In this document: piece after piece, positions 1 to 13,740 of the stretch | How the letters are laid out: each line of letters begins with the position of its first letter | How positions within the stretch are numbered: position 1 is the stretch's first letter | Assembly (NCBI GenBank): GCA_021234155.1 | Contig: JAJEKV010000061.1 | Span: forward strand, 1,759,950-1,823,949 | Direction of reading: 5' to 3' | Source: Isoetes taiwanensis | Lineage: Eukaryota > Streptophyta > Lycopodiopsida > Isoetales > Isoetaceae | DNA: 64,000 nt | Notes under the pieces: generated by a model | Seen by the model: the letters and a program-made list of their open reading frames with translations, nothing else | The model's database searches: none | What the model was told of the DNA's origin: nothing | Position numbers and translations under genes: made by a program

Positions 1-3000
1 GTGCTTGTAATCGAATATGAGCCATAGTGAAAAAACCTAAGGTTGCACAATAAATATTTAGTGTTGCACGAATATGAAAAAAATGCTTGGCCGCATTTGC
101 ATTGGCCGTGGAAAAACAATGCTTGGCCTCTTCCAAAAATAGACTTCGGTTCTTTTGGAGCAGCCGTATTTTCTTTGTGAAGGCATTTTATATAGACTGT
201 GAATGATGCCGCTCTATTATATGGCATCATTCAAAGGCCGGTTTGAAACATTTGGAGCGATACACCAACAGGTTTTGAGCTCTGTCTATTTGTTTGCAAT
301 AAAGATACGATTTATTCTTTCTTTCATGAATATTCAGTAAAAGATGCATGATTAAATTGAAAAACAGGACTTCTTTAAACAAACAGGGGTTTTGTTACTA
401 TAGTGGTCGAAATGGCTCATGCTGATGGTAACTTGATCACATGCATACTCAAGTGCCAAGGCTGCTGGGTCTGAATATTTGCTCTGCCAAAAGGACAAAA
501 CGGTTGGAGTTATATGCCACAGCCTCAAACTCAGGTTTGCTTGCATTGTTTTCAAGTAAAAATCTAGATGTTAAATACTTGGTACAAGGATATAGATCTA
601 TGCAAGGCAATAGATCTGGAATACTAAGAAATACAAATGAAAAACAGAGTTAAAATGTAAAGAAAATGATGGTATATCTGAAAAGCTTAAGAGTGCGGGA
701 TGTCTTGCAAATCTGCTCTATTTAGCTTGTTGGGCATGATAAATTTGTTTCAGCTTTATAGTTGTGGAGGTTATGCAGACCTAGTAGATGCTATGCCGGT
801 TAATGCCTCTAGTATGTCCTATAGTTGTAGACGTAGTAGATCATTTCGTTTCTAGTAGTTTCTGCTAGATAATGCCATTTTGGAGCTAAAATATGCTGTC
901 GGTTGCTCAAGTTTGCCAAAGCTGGTAGATGCTGTAAGTTAGAGCATGGTCTTGGCAGTGTTTAAATTTTATCATGCTCTTCTTAGCTTAAGAGAGATCT
1001 TTGCTAGATCCGTTCAATCGACACGTACCTTGCAAGGTAAAAACAAAGACTCTAATGAATATATGATGGTGCTCAGAGCCACCGTGATTAAACAAGAACA
1101 AGGCACAATATAGTTGAACACAACTTACGATAGTGTCGCGACAAGCCAAAAGGCTATGTTATTGGTGTGCCTAGCACGTACTTTGATCTTTTTTAGTTCT
1201 TGATTTATTGCAAGTCTTTGGTATATACCAATGGTGTGGATTCCTTAACCTTCTAAATAGTTAAAACTGGGCGTAGGTGAGGCTAACCAATAAATGGTTT
1301 AATCAAGTTGGATTTCTAAGTGTCTTATTTTGTGACATTCTAGTTTTGATCTAGAATTTAAGTGTCTTTGGCTCCTATGTCTTGAAAGTCTAGTTCTGAT
1401 CTAGATACATCTATTTACTGAAAATAATAGGTGAAGGGCGATGAGCCAGAGTGTTCTATAGCTTACCTGACGCCCCTTGTGTAGTTACCATGAACTTGCT
1501 AACTTATGCATTGTTTGGGTGCAGGTAACCGGAACACTCTCTCCTGGTTTTGTTTTCAGTAGGAACATATGCACATTGGAGGTTCACGAGAAGATATGTG
1601 GACGATTTCATGTGCTTAACAGAGAAATTGGTGAGATCTGACTGATTTTGGATGGTAACCAATGAATAATTGAGATTTAAGCTGGATAATGATTTACGGC
1701 TTCGCAATATTCCAAGTTGGAATCTGAAATAGATTTGCAAATTCTCTTTGTTATTTGCATAAGTGCATAATGTGTAGCAAGACTATTACTGTTTTTAAAA
1801 AAACAAAAGATGTACATGGGAAGAATTGCTGATTTATGGATTTACTCATTTTCCAATTTATTAGTGAAGCATAAGAAGGTTTTTATTGAAATAAGAAAGA
1901 CTTTTATGAACAAAAACGTCTCTGGGAACATGAAAATATATGATTGAAGTATAGTTATCTGATATTCTTTTGACAAAATGGACTGAAATTCCTTTGACAA
2001 TATTTTCCTAAATGTTACATATGAATTCTATATTACTATTATATGAAAACCTTGAGGTGTGATTACATTTGATTTATTCCATATGCATGGGAGTAGGAGT
2101 ACCTGATGTGGCCTGGCTTAAAAACCCAGGGTAGATATTAGGAAATATGTGCTCACTTTGAACGAAGTCTTTTAATTGTTTTTTTAAACGTTAATTGTAC
2201 ATAGTCTTTGTGAGAACATCATCGAAGAAGAAACTGTGACATCTATTTGGTGGAGGTATCCAAAGAAACACATCATTCAAAACCATGAAGTATCTTTGAT
2301 TTCTTTTGGATTCGGCATAACTAACTAATATTATGGTTTACTACGGTTTAAAAGGTATTTGGCGTAAAATACACCTTGAAGATCTGGGATGTGGAGCTAT
2401 GGGAAATGCTCCCAATAACGTGGTCCAATCTGCGTTATGCCTAAGGTATCTATGAATTTTGCTCCTTATATGCTTTATGAACATAGGGACCAATGTGCCT
2501 TATGAAATGCTCAGTCCTTGGTCTGTGGTGCCAGGGCTTGGAGGTTGGGTCCACTGCACCTAATTTTCCATGAAAAGTATTTCTAAGAAGGGATACTTTT
2601 AAGCCATTAGCATAAAGTGCTTGTGTGCTTGTGTGCTAATGAAATTAAGTGGATAAAATATCTATTTTCTTACGGGTAAGGAAGTAGGACCCCTCCTTTT
2701 ATGGGGGGTCCTACTCCTACCTCCTATAAAAGGTTGGGTCCTACATCCTGAGGGAGGGATGTGGGAGAAGAAGAAGAAGAAGAAGAAGAAGAAGAAGAAG
2801 AAGAAGAAGAAGAATAAAAATCTGGAAAGGTTGAAAAATATGGCAATCTAGATATATGGGAAAAACACACTATAAAGATGAAGAAGAAGAACATAAGGTT
2901 GAGAAATATGGAATTTATAAATGGCATGATTTATTATATGGTAGGAAGAGGAAGAGGATATCAATGGTATGGATATTGAAAATATGAGGTGTAATATTAT

Positions 3001-3263
3001 GCTATTTAAAGAGATGTCTAGGTTTTACAAGACACATGGAATTTAAGTGGTATTGGGCATAGATGTGTAAGGAATTAAATGGTGACGGTTGGTAAACCTT
3101 GGGCCCATAAATATATGATAAGGCCTAGGAAGAGCAAAATATTGTGAAAAGAATGCATAGCCTTGGTAGATGCGAAAAGCATTTATGCCAAAGCGTTTAT
3201 TGGCATATAATCAAGAGATGTCAGAAGGGACTTTATGTTGGTAACAAGGTAAAGATTTGACAT
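1..3263. repeat. Tandem array unit 1 (about 3.26 kb)
   Basis: First of three nearly identical full units lying head to tail; the window opens inside the array, so it continues to the left. The unit boundary used here is the GTGCTTGTAATCGAATATGA motif, which recurs at 3264, 6484 and 9741. The unit holds an inverted repeat GAATGATGCC/GGCATCATTC (201-210 with 223-232), a TTTATATA box just before it, the covarying stem block at 1437-1547, a CCTGG...CCAGG hairpin at about 2113, and a (GAA) tract of about 16 units at 2765-2813. No reading frame longer than about 86 codons is seen and none matches a family I recognise, so the unit looks non-coding. Identity to units 2 and 3 is very high, indicating recent amplification or homogenisation. 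Confidence 0.93.
1437..1547 (+). other. Candidate structured RNA block, unit 1
   Basis: Seen in sequence: hairpin GGC-GATGA-GCC (1437-1447); long-range stem GAGTGTTC (1449-1456) with GAACACTC (1532-1539); inside it CCTGACGCCC (1466-1475) with GGGTGCAGG (1517-1525); and AGTTA (1483-1487) with TAACT (1500-1504). A pyrimidine-rich stretch ending TTTTCAG follows (to about 1559). Paired segments change together in units 5 and 6. Transcription and strand are inferred. No known RNA family was recognised. Confidence 0.5.
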
Positions 3264-6200
3264 GTGCTTGTAATCGAATATGAGCCATAGTGAAAAAACC
3301 TAAGGTTGCACAATAAATATTTAGTGTTGCACGAATATGAAAAAAATGCTTGGCCGCATTTGCATTGGCCGTGGAAAAACAATGCTTGGCCTCTTCCAAA
3401 AATAGACTTCGGTTCTTTTGGAGCAGCCGTATTTTCTTTGTGAAGGCATTTTATATAGACTGTGAATGATGCCGCTCTATTATATGGCATCATTCAAAGG
3501 CCAGTTTCGAAACATTTGGAGCGATACACCAACAGGTTTTGAGCTCTGTCTATTTGTTTGCAATAAAGATACGATTTATTCTTTCTTTCATGAATATTCA
3601 GTAAAAGATGCATGATTAAATTGAAAAACAGGACTTCTTTAAACAAACAGGGGTTTTGTTACTATAGTGGTCGAAATGGCTCATGCTGATGGTAACTTGA
3701 TCACATGCATACTCAAGTGCCAAGGCTGCTGGGTCTGAATATTTGCTCTGCCAAAAGGACAAAACGGTTGGAGTTATATGCCACAGCCTCAAACTCAGGT
3801 TTGCTTGCATTGTTTTCAAGTAAAAATCTAGATGTTAAATACTTGGTACAAGGATATAGATCTATGCAAGGCAATAGATCTGGAATACTAAGAAATACAA
3901 ATGAAAAACAGACTTAAAATGTAAGGAAAATGATGGGATATCTGAAAAGCTTAAGAGTGCGGGATGTCTTGCAAATCTGCTCTATTTAGCTTGTTGGGCA
4001 TGATAAATTTGTTTCAGCTTTATAGTTGTGGAGGTTGCTGCAGACCTAGTAGATGCTCTGCCGTTTAATACCTCTAGTATGTCCTGTAGTTGTAGACATA
4101 GTAGATCATTTCGTTTCTAGTAGTTTCTGCTAGATAATGCCATTTTGGAGCTAAAATATGCTGTCAGTTGCTCAAGCTTGCTAAAGCTGGTAGATGCTAT
4201 AAGTTAGAGCATGGTCTTGGCAGTGTTTAAATTTTATCATGCTCTTCTTAGTTTAAGAGAGATGCTTTGCTAGATTGGTTGTACCCTGCAAGGTAAGGCA
4301 GCACTCTAATGAATATATGCTGGTCTGAAGCCACCGTATTAAACAAGAACAAGGCACAATATAGTTGAACACAACTTTTGATAGTGTGCAGCAAGCCAAA
4401 GGCTATGTTATTGGTGTGCCTAGCACGTACTTTGATCTTTTTAGTTCTTGATTTATTGCAAGTCTTTGGTATATACCAATGGTGTGGATTCCTTAACCTT
4501 CTAAATAGTTAAACGCAAAAACTGGTAGACGGCCCCGATAACGGTTTAATCAAGTTGGATTTCTAAGTGTCTTATTTTGTGACATTCTAGTTTTGATCTA
4601 GAATTTAAGTGTCTTTGGCTCCTATGTCTTGAAAGTCTAGTTCTGATCTAGATACATCTATTTACTGAAAATAATAGGTGAAGGGCGATGAGCCAGAGTG
4701 TTCTATAGCTTACCTGACGCCCCTTGTGTAGTTACCATGAACTTGCTAACTTATGCATTGTTTGGGTGCAGGTAACCGGAACACTCTCTCCTGGTTTTGT
4801 TTTCAGTAGGACCATATGCACATTGGAGGTTCACGAGAAGATATGTGGACGATTTCATGTGCTTAACAGAGAAATTGGTGAGATCTGACTGATTTTGGAT
4901 GGTAACCAATGAATAATTGAGATTTAAGCTGGATAATGATTTACGGCTTCGCAATATTCCAAGTTGGAATCTGAAATAGATTTGCAAATTCTCTTTGTTA
5001 TTTGCATAAGTGCATAATGTGTAGCAAGACTATTACTGTTTTTAAAAAAACAAAAGATGTACATGGGAAGAATTGCTGATTTATGGATTTACTCATTTTC
5101 CAATTTATTAGTGAAGCATAAGAAGGTTTTTATTGAAATAAGAAAGGCTTTTATGAACAAAAAACGTACTGGGAACATGAAAATATATGATTGAAGTATA
5201 GTTATCTGATATTCTTTTGACAAAATGGACTGAAATTCCTTTGACAATATTTTCCTAAATGTTACATATGAATTCTATATTACTATTATATGAAAACCTT
5301 GAGGTGTGATTACATTTGATTTATTCCATATGCATGGGAGTAGGAGTATCTGATGTGGCCTGGCTTAAAAACCCAGGGTAGATATTAGGAAATATGTGCT
5401 CACTTTGAACGAAGTCTTTTAATTGTTTTTTTAAACGTTAATTGTACAAAGTCTTTGTGAGAACATCATCGAAGAAGAAACTGTGACATCTATTTGGTGG
5501 AGGTATCCGAAGAAACACATCATTCACGAAACCATGAAGTATGCTGATTTCTTTTGGATTCGGCATAACTAACTAATATAATGGTTTACTACAGTTTAAA
5601 GGTATTTGGCAGAAATACATCTTGAAGATCTGGGATGTGGAGCTATGGGAAATGCTCCCAATAACATGGTCCAATCTGGGTTACGCCTAAGGTATCTATG
5701 AATTTTGCTCCTGATATGCTTTATGACATAGGGACCAATGTGCCTTATGAAATGCTCAGACCTTGGTCTGTGGTGCCAGGGCTTGGATGTTGGGTCCACT
5801 GCACCTAATTTTCCATGAAAAGTATTTCTAAGAAGGGATACTTTTAAGCCATTAGCATAAAGTGATGTATGCTTGTGTGCTAATGAAATTAAGTGGATAA
5901 AATATCTATTTTCTTCTGGGTAAGGAAGTAGGACCCGTCCTTTTATGGGGGGTCCTACTCCTACCTCCTATAAAACGTTGGGTCCTACATCTTGAGGGAG
6001 GGATGTGGGAGAAGAAGAAGAAGAAGAAGAAGAAGAATAAAAATCTGGAAAGGTTGAAAAATATGGGAATCTAGATATACGGGAAAAACACACTATAAAG
6101 ATGAAGAAGAAAAACATAAGGTTGAGAAATATGGAATTTATAAATGGCATAATTTATTATATAGTAGAAAGGGGATATCAATGGTATGGATATTGAAAAA

Positions 6201-6483
6201 ATGAGGTGTAATATTATGTTATTTAAAGAGATGTCTAGGTCTTACAAGACACATGGAAATTAAGTGGTATTGGGCATAAATGTGTAAGGAATTAAATGGT
6301 GACGGTTGGTAAACCTTGGGCCCATAAATATATGATAAGGCCTAGGAAGAGCAAAATATTGTGAAAAGAATGCATAGCCTTGGTAGATGCGAAAAGCATT
6401 TATGCCAAAGCATTTATTGGCATATTAAGAGATGTCCAAAAGCATAGGGATTTTATGATGGTAACAAGGTAAAGATTTGACAT
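3264..6483. repeat. Tandem array unit 2 (about 3.22 kb)
   Basis: Direct repeat of unit 1 with scattered substitutions and small indels. Its GAA tract (about 6009-6036) is only about 9 units against about 16 in unit 1, so the microsatellite is the fastest-changing part. The GATGTGGCCTGGC hairpin is at about 5350 and the covarying block at 4684-4795. Short open frames in it are copies of those in unit 1 and are not believed to be genes. Confidence 0.93.
4684..4795 (+). other. Candidate structured RNA block, unit 2
   Basis: Same as the unit 1 block in every stem; near-identical, so it adds no independent covariation. Confidence 0.45.
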
Positions 6484-9400
6484 GTGCTTGTAATCGAATA
6501 TGAACCATAGTGAAAATACCTAAGGTTGCACAATAAATATTTAGTGTTGCACGAATATGTGAAAAAAATGCTTGGCCGCATTTGCATTGGCCGGGAAAAA
6601 AATGCTTGGCCTCTTCCAAAAATAGACTTTGGTTCTTTTGGAGTAGCCGTATTTTCTTTGTGAAGGCATTTTATATAACCTTGAATGATGCCGCTCTATT
6701 ATATGGCATCGTTCAAAGGCCAGTTTCGAAACATTTGGAGGGATACACAAACAGGTTTTGAGCTCTGTCTATTTGTTTGCAATAAAGATACGATTCATTC
6801 TTTCTTTCATGAATATTCAGTGAAAGATGCATGATTAAATTGAAAAACAGGTTTTTTTAAACAAACAGGGGTTTTGTTGCTATAGTGGTCAAAATGGCTC
6901 ATGCTGATGGTATCCTGATCACATGCATACTCAAGTGCCAAAGGCTTTGGATTGCGAATATTTGCTTTCGCCAAAAGGACAAAACGGTTGGAGTTATATG
7001 CCACGACCTCAAACTTCGGGTTTGCTTGCATTGTTTTCAAGTAAAAATCTAGATGTTAAATACTTGGTACAAGGATATAGATCTATGCAAGGCAATAGAT
7101 CACGGAATACTAAGAAATACAAATGAAAAAGAGTTAAAATGTAAAGAAAATGATGGTATATCCGAAAAGCTTAAGAGTCGCGGGATGTCTTGCAAATCTG
7201 CTCTATTTAGCTTGTTGGGCATGATAAATTTGTTTTGACTTTTATAGTTGTGGAGGTTATCTGGGACCTAGTAGATGCTATCTTGGGTTAATGCCTCTAG
7301 TATGTCCTATAGTTGTAGGCGTAGTAGATCATTTCGTTTCTAGTAGTTTACGCTAGATAATGCCATTTTGGAGCTAAAATATCTTTGTCGGTTGCTCAAG
7401 TTTGCCAAAGGCGGTAGATCTTTGTAAGTTAGAGCATGGTCTTGGCGGTGTTTAAATTTTATCATGCTCTTCTTAGCTTAAGGGGAGATCTTTGCTAGAT
7501 CTGTTCACCGAATCTTGTACCTTGCAAGGTAAAAGGCGACACTCTAATGAATATATGATGATGTGCAGCTTAGCCACCCGTATTAAAACAAGGCACAATA
7601 TAGTTGAACACAACTTCTGATAGTGTGCAGCAAGCCAAAGGCTATGTTATTGGTGTGCCTAGCCTGTACTTTGATCTTTTTTAGTTCTTGATTTATTGCA
7701 AGTGCTGGTATATACCAATGGTGTGGATTCCTTAACCTTCTAAATAGTTAAACTGGGCTGGTAGACAGCCAATAACAGTTTAATCAAGTTGGATTTCTAA
7801 GTGTCTTATTTTGTGACATTCTAGTTTTGATCTAGAATTTAAGTGTCTTTGGCTCCTATGTCTTGAAAGTCTAGTTCTGATCTAGATACATCTATTTCTT
7901 GAAAATAATAGGTGAAGGGCGATGAGCGAGTGTTCTATAGCTTACTGGACGCCCTTGTGTAGTTACCATGAACTTGCTAACTTATGCATTGTTTGGGTGC
8001 AGGTAACCGGAACACTCTCTCCTGGTTTTGTTTTCAGTAGGAACATATGCACATTGGAGGTTCACGAGAAGATATGTGGACGATTTCATGTGCTTAACAG
8101 AGAAATTGGTGAGATCTGACTGATTTTGGATGGTAACCAATGAATAATTGAGATTTAAGCTGGATAATGATTTACGGCTTCGCAATATTCCAAGTTGGAA
8201 TCTGAAATAGATTTGCAAATTCTCTTTGTTATTTGCATAAGTGCATAATGTGTAGCAAGACTATTACTGTTTTTAAAAAAACAAAAGATGTACATGGGAA
8301 GAATTGCTGATTTATGGATTTACTCATTTTCCAATTTATTAGTGAAGCATAAGAAGGTTTTTATTGAAATAAGAAAGGCTTTTATGAACAAAAAACCCCC
8401 AAAAAACGTACTGGGAACATGAAAATATATGATTGAAGTATAGTTATCTGATATTCTTTTGACAAAATGGACTGAAATTCCTTTGACAATATTTTCCTAA
8501 ATGTTACATATGAATTCTATATTACTATTATATGAAAACCTTGAGGTGTGATTACATTTGATTTATTCCATATGCATGGGAGTAGGAGTACCTGATGTGG
8601 CCTGGCTTAAAAACCCAGGGTAGATATTAGGAAATATGTGCTCACTTTGAACGAAGTCTTTTAATTGTTTTTTTAAACGTTAATTGTACATAGTCTTTGT
8701 GAGAACATCATCGAAGAAGAAACTGTGACATCTATTTGGTGGAGGTATCCAGCAAACACATCATTTCTGAAACCATGAAGTATGCTGATTTCTTTTGGAT
8801 TCGGCATAACTAACTAATATTATGGTTTACTACAGTTTAAAGGTATTTGGCAGAAATACACCTTGAAGATCTGGGATGTGGAGCTATGGGAAATGCTCCC
8901 AATAATGTGGTCCAATCTGCGTTATGCCTAAGGTATCTATGAATTTTGCTCCTTATATGCTTTATGAACATAGGGACCAATGTGCCTTATGAAATGCTCA
9001 GTCCTTGGTCTGTGGTGCCAGGGCTTGGAGGTTGGGTCCACTGCACCTAATTTTCCATGAAAAGTATTTCTAAGAAGGGATACTTTTAAGCCATTAGCAT
9101 AAAGTGCTGTGTGCTTGTGTGCTAATGAAATTAAGTGGATAAAATATCTATTTTCTTCTGGGTAAGGAAGTAGGACCCCTCCTTTTATGGGGGGTCCTAC
9201 TCCTACCTCCTATAAAAGGTTGGGTCCTACATCCTGAGGGAGGGATGTGGGAGAAGAAGAAGAAGAAGAAGAAGAAGAAGAAGAAGAAGAATAAAAATCT
9301 GGAAAGGTTGAAAAATATGGCAATCTAGATATATGGGAAAAACACACTATAAAGATGAAGAAGAAGAACATAAGGTTGAGAAATATGGAATTTATAAATG

Positions 9401-9740
9401 GCATGATTTATTATATGGTAGGAAGAGGAAGAGGATATCAATGGTATGGATATTGAAAATATGAGGTGTAATATTATGCTATTTAAAGAGATGTCTAGGT
9501 TTTACAAGACACATGGAATTTAAGTGGTATTGGGCATAGATGTGTAAGGAATTAAATGGTGACGGTTGGTAAACCTTGGGCCCATAAATATATGATAAGG
9601 CCTAGGAAGAGCAAAATATTGTGAAAAGAATGCATAGCCTTGGTAGATGCGAAAAGCATTTATGCCAAAGCGTTTATTGGCATATAATCAAGAGATGTCA
9701 GAAGGGACTTTATGTTGGTAACAAGGTAAAGATTTGACAT
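6484..9740. repeat. Tandem array unit 3 (about 3.26 kb)
   Basis: Third full unit. The left half (6.5-7.6 kb) has more small differences from units 1 and 2 than the right half, whereas 9.1-9.74 kb is almost identical to 2.6-3.26 kb of unit 1. This patchwork suggests gene conversion or unequal exchange. The GAA tract (about 9251-9292) has about 14 units. The block at 7918-8025 has lost a few bases next to its first hairpin. Confidence 0.93.
7918..8025 (+). other. Candidate structured RNA block, unit 3
   Basis: Outer GAGTGTTC/GAACACTC stem and the GTTA/TAAC hairpin are kept. The first hairpin has lost bases (GGC-GATGA-GC), and the inner stem reads CTGGACGCCC instead of CCTGACGCCC. Confidence 0.4.
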
Positions 9741-11993
9741 GTGCTTGTAATCGAATATGAGCCATAGTGAAAAAACCTAAGGTTGCACAATAAATATTTA
9801 GTGTTGCACGAATATGAAAAAAATGCTTGGCCGCATTTGCATTGGCCGTGGAAAAACAATGCTTGGCCTCTTCCAAAAATAGACTTCGGTTCTTTTGGAG
9901 CAGCCGTATTTTCTTTGTGAAGGCATTTTATATAGACTGTGAATGATGCCGCTCTATTATATGGCATCATTCAAAGGCCAGTTTCGAAACATTTGGAGCG
10001 ATACACCAACAGGTTTTGAGCTCTGTCTATTTGTTTGCAATAAAGATACGATTTATTCTTTCTTTCATGAATATTCAGTAAAAGATGCATGATTAAATTG
10101 AAAAACAGGACTTCTTTAAACAAACAGGGGTTTTGTTACTATAGTGGTCGAAATGGCTCATGCTGATGGTAACTTGATCACATGCATACTCAAGTGCCAA
10201 GGCTCTTTGAGTGCGAATATTTGCTCTGCCAAAAGGACAAAAGCGGTTGGAGTTATATGCCCGCGACCTCAAACTTCGGGTTTGCTTGCATTGTTTTCAA
10301 GTAAAAATCTAGATGTTAAATACTTGGTACAAGGATATAGATCTATGCAAGGCAATAGATCCGGAATACTAAGAAATACAAATGAAAAAACAGAGTTAAA
10401 ATGTAAAAGAAATGATGGTATATCCGAAAAGCTTAAGAGTCTTGGGATGTCTTGCAAATCGCTCTATTTAGCTTGTTGGGCATGATAAATTTGTTTTGAC
10501 TTTATAGTTGTGGAGGTTATCTCGAGACCTAGTAGATGCTATGCCTAAGTAATGCCTCTAGTATGTCCTATAGTTGTAGACGTAGTAGATCATTTCGTTT
10601 CTAGTAGTTTCTGCTAGATAATGCCATTTTGGAGCTAAAATATGCTGTCGGTTGCTCAAGTTTGCCAAAGTCGGTAGATCTTGTAAAGTTAGAGCATGGT
10701 CTTGGCGGTGTTTTAAATTTTATCATGCTCTTCTTAGCTTAAGGGAGATCTTTGCTAGATCGTTCCACCGAATCTTGTACCTTGCAAGGTAAGGCAGCAC
10801 TCTAATGAATATATGATGGTCTGTAGCCACCGTATTAAACAAGAACAAGGCACAATATAGTTGAACACAACTTCTGATAGTGTGCAGCAAGCCAAAGGCT
10901 ATGTTATTGGTGTGCCTAGCACCGTACTTTGATCTTTTTAGTTCTTGATTTATTGCAAGTCTTTGGTATATACCAATGGTGTGGATTCCTTAACCTTCTA
11001 AATAGTTAAACTGGGCTGGTAGACAGCCAATAACAGTTTAATCAAGTTGGATTTCTAAGTGTCTTATTTTGTGACATTATAGTTTTGATCTAGAATTTAA
11101 GTGTCTTTGGCTCCTATGTCTTGAAAGTCTAGTTCTGATCTAGATACATCTATTTACTGAAAATAATAGGTGAAGGGCGATGAGCCAGAGTGTTCTATAG
11201 CTTACCTGACGCCCCTTGTGTAGTTACCATGAACTTGCTAACTTATGCATTGTTTGGGTGCAGGTAACCGGAACACTCTCTCCTGGTTTTGTTTTCAGTA
11301 GGAACATATACACATTGGAGGTTCACGAGAAGATATGTGGACGATTTCATGTGCTTAACAGAGAAATTGGTGAGATCTGACTGATTTTGGATGGTAACCA
11401 ATGAATAATTGAGATTTAAGCTGGATAATGATTTACGGCTTCGCAATATTCCAAGTTGGAATCTGAAATAGATTTGCAAATTCTCTTTGTTATTTGCATA
11501 AGTGCATAATGTGTAGCAAGACTATTACTGTTTTAAAAAAAAACAAAAGATGTACATGGGAAGAATTGCTGATTTATGGATTTACTCATTTTCCAATTTA
11601 TTAGTGAAGCATAAGAAGGTTTTTATTGAAATAAGAAAGGCTTTTATGAACAAAAAACATACTGGGAACATGAAAATATATGATTGAAGTATAGTTATCT
11701 GATATTCTTTTGACAAAATGGACTGAAATTCCTTTGACAATATTTTCCTAAATGTTACATATGAATTCTATATTACTATTATATGAAAACCTTGAGGTGT
11801 GATTACATTTGATTTATTCCATATGCATGGGAGTAGGAGTACCTGATGTGGCCTGGCTTAAAAACCCAGGGTAGATATTAGGAAATATGTGCTCACTTTG
11901 AACGAAGTCTTTTAATTGTTTTTTTAAACGTTAATTGTACATAGTCTTTGTGAGAACATCATCGAAGAAGAAGAAGAAGAAGAAGAAGAAGAA
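9741..11993. repeat. Tandem array unit 4, cut short at a GAA tract
   Basis: Matches unit 1 up to the short GAAGAAGAA run (equivalent of about 2227), then goes straight into a longer GAA run and a diverged form of the sequence that follows the main GAA tract (compare after 11994 with after 2813). About 0.54 kb between the two GAA runs is missing, as expected for a deletion by slippage or recombination between GAA runs. This is the junction between the young and the old part of the array. Confidence 0.88.
11176..11287 (+). other. Candidate structured RNA block, unit 4
   Basis: Identical in all pairing segments to the unit 1 block. Confidence 0.45.
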
Positions 11994-12620
11994 TGTTGAT
12001 AGTTTGGAAATTTAAAAATTTGGGAAGCTTGAAAAGATGTTTGTGAAAATTTTGGCAAGATGAAGAATATATCTACAATAAAAGATGTATGGAATTTAAG
12101 TATAATAAGATGTTTAATGGTTTGAATATATGACTTCTATACTCTAAATAATGGCAAAGAATAATTTTGGATTATACTTCATAAAGGGCACACTTTTTAC
12201 TATGCCTATATTTTTAAGTTGGACTTGTGGACCCCATAAAAATGATGCTACGATTTGGGGTTTCCCCTTTTCTTTCAATAGAGTGTGCAAAAATCCATGT
12301 TGCGGCAAAGGGCAAAAGCGCTAGAGCATTTTATAAGCTTCGAGAAGCTTCCAATTAATAGTTTGTTTGCAAGAAGCCATGTTTCGACATAGAAGAAATG
12401 CCATAAAGCATGTTATAGGCTTGGAAAGGCTTCCATATAATCGTGACAGTGATGCCGATTGTGTTGAAAAGTGGCTTGGTACAAACAATGGTAAATGGGA
12501 TGCTATAGGCACTATGGTCTCCTTTGTAAATTAATTTTCAAGGAATTTTTTAAGACCTTGTAAAGGCATTTGGACTTGCTCAGCTGGCAAATGCACATCA
12601 GCAACAACAGAGACTTTGTA

Positions 12621-12711
12621 GTTTGGCGCCCAAATGGCCGCCTTAGAAGTTTGCCGGATGCAAGATGTTTGGCGCCCAAATGGCCGCCTTAGAAGTTTGC
12701 TTGATGCAAGA
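12621..12711. repeat. 46-bp tandem repeat, two copies
   Basis: The motif GTTTGGCGCCCAAATGGCCG starts at 12621 and again at 12667, with about 45 bp of shared sequence per copy. A related GGCGCCTAAACGGCCGCC lies at about 16289 in unit 6, so it belongs to the old array units; it is absent from units 1-4. Confidence 0.85.
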
Positions 12712-13740
12712 GGCTATATGAATCATGGTCGATCTTGCTCAACCTTTTTAATCATGGTGCCGCAAATACACCGGGTGATCGATATAGTGTTCTAGAAGCC
12801 TCAAGCCTTTCTTTGCAAGTTTTGTCATCTTTGGATTCTCGATGCAAAAAACAACTAGTGCCTTCCACAAAGTGGCTTATAAGAAGTATTTCGGGCTTGG
12901 AGCTACACAATCGGCACGCTAATGGTAATGCGGAGCTTTGTTGGAATAAAAACACAAACCGGAGCTAGTGTTCATATGCTAAATCACGGTTGTAGGAGCG
13001 CCTAATATCGTGGGTCGAGATGATTATTGTTTGAAATGCTCTTATTTATGAGAAAAACAATATTATGTAAATAAGGCTTAAATATGTGAGTCATTTTACT
13101 TGAAATACGTTCGATTAAAGATATCCCAAACGGATAGCAGGTTGCTTACCTCTTGTGCTATAGATTTAGATGCTTGCTCTTCTAGTGTTCTGCTCATAGT
13201 CCTGCTGGCTTATAGCAGATGCATTTTCTAGTTTTGTGGTATTCTTAGTATAGATTAGGGGGTGAGATGCATGGATCGGGTCTTGTCTCATTCTTTGGTC
13301 TTGTCATTCTTTGCATGCATGTATATTCATTGCACAGATGCATACAGTCATTGTTTATCTACCTTCTACAGGTTAAGGTATATGGAAATTGAAATTTGCT
13401 TTGCCTAGATTGTTTGTTGTAGGTTCTTTTGCACAGCTCTGTCTTGTTGTGCGACTAAGATGCATGTGTTGAGGTTCCCCGCAATTGTCTTAATTAAGCG
13501 CACCCTAATGATGAATTTAGGGCTGGTTATTATGCAGGAAGATGAATATATTAGCCCCATAGTTGAATGGCTAAAATTTGATGCTATAAATTCTGTCTCA
13601 TTAATTTACGAATATAATGGAACCATATGGATATGGTCCATGGTATGCTGTGGTGAGCAGCATAATACCATCTGTTTTTCGTTATACACAGCAGATTTTG
13701 CTTAACATTTGAACTAATTTGCTGAACTTAAAGGGTGAAG

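Noticed and set aside
1437-1547. Known riboswitch or ribozyme (TPP, fluoride, hammerhead, HDV-like)
   Set aside because: Core motifs of those families, such as CTGATGA...GAAA or CTGAGA...ACCTGA, are absent. A 5S-like mimic was considered but there is no three-way junction; left as an unknown fold.
1504-1740. 78-codon frame on -, repeated nearly unchanged at 4751, 7982 and 11243
   Set aside because: Its conservation only reflects the near identity of the tandem units; the diverged unit 5 does not keep it and no domain is seen.
1-11993. CRISPR-like array or rDNA spacer
   Set aside because: Units are 3.2 kb without short repeats and spacers, and no rRNA sequence is present.
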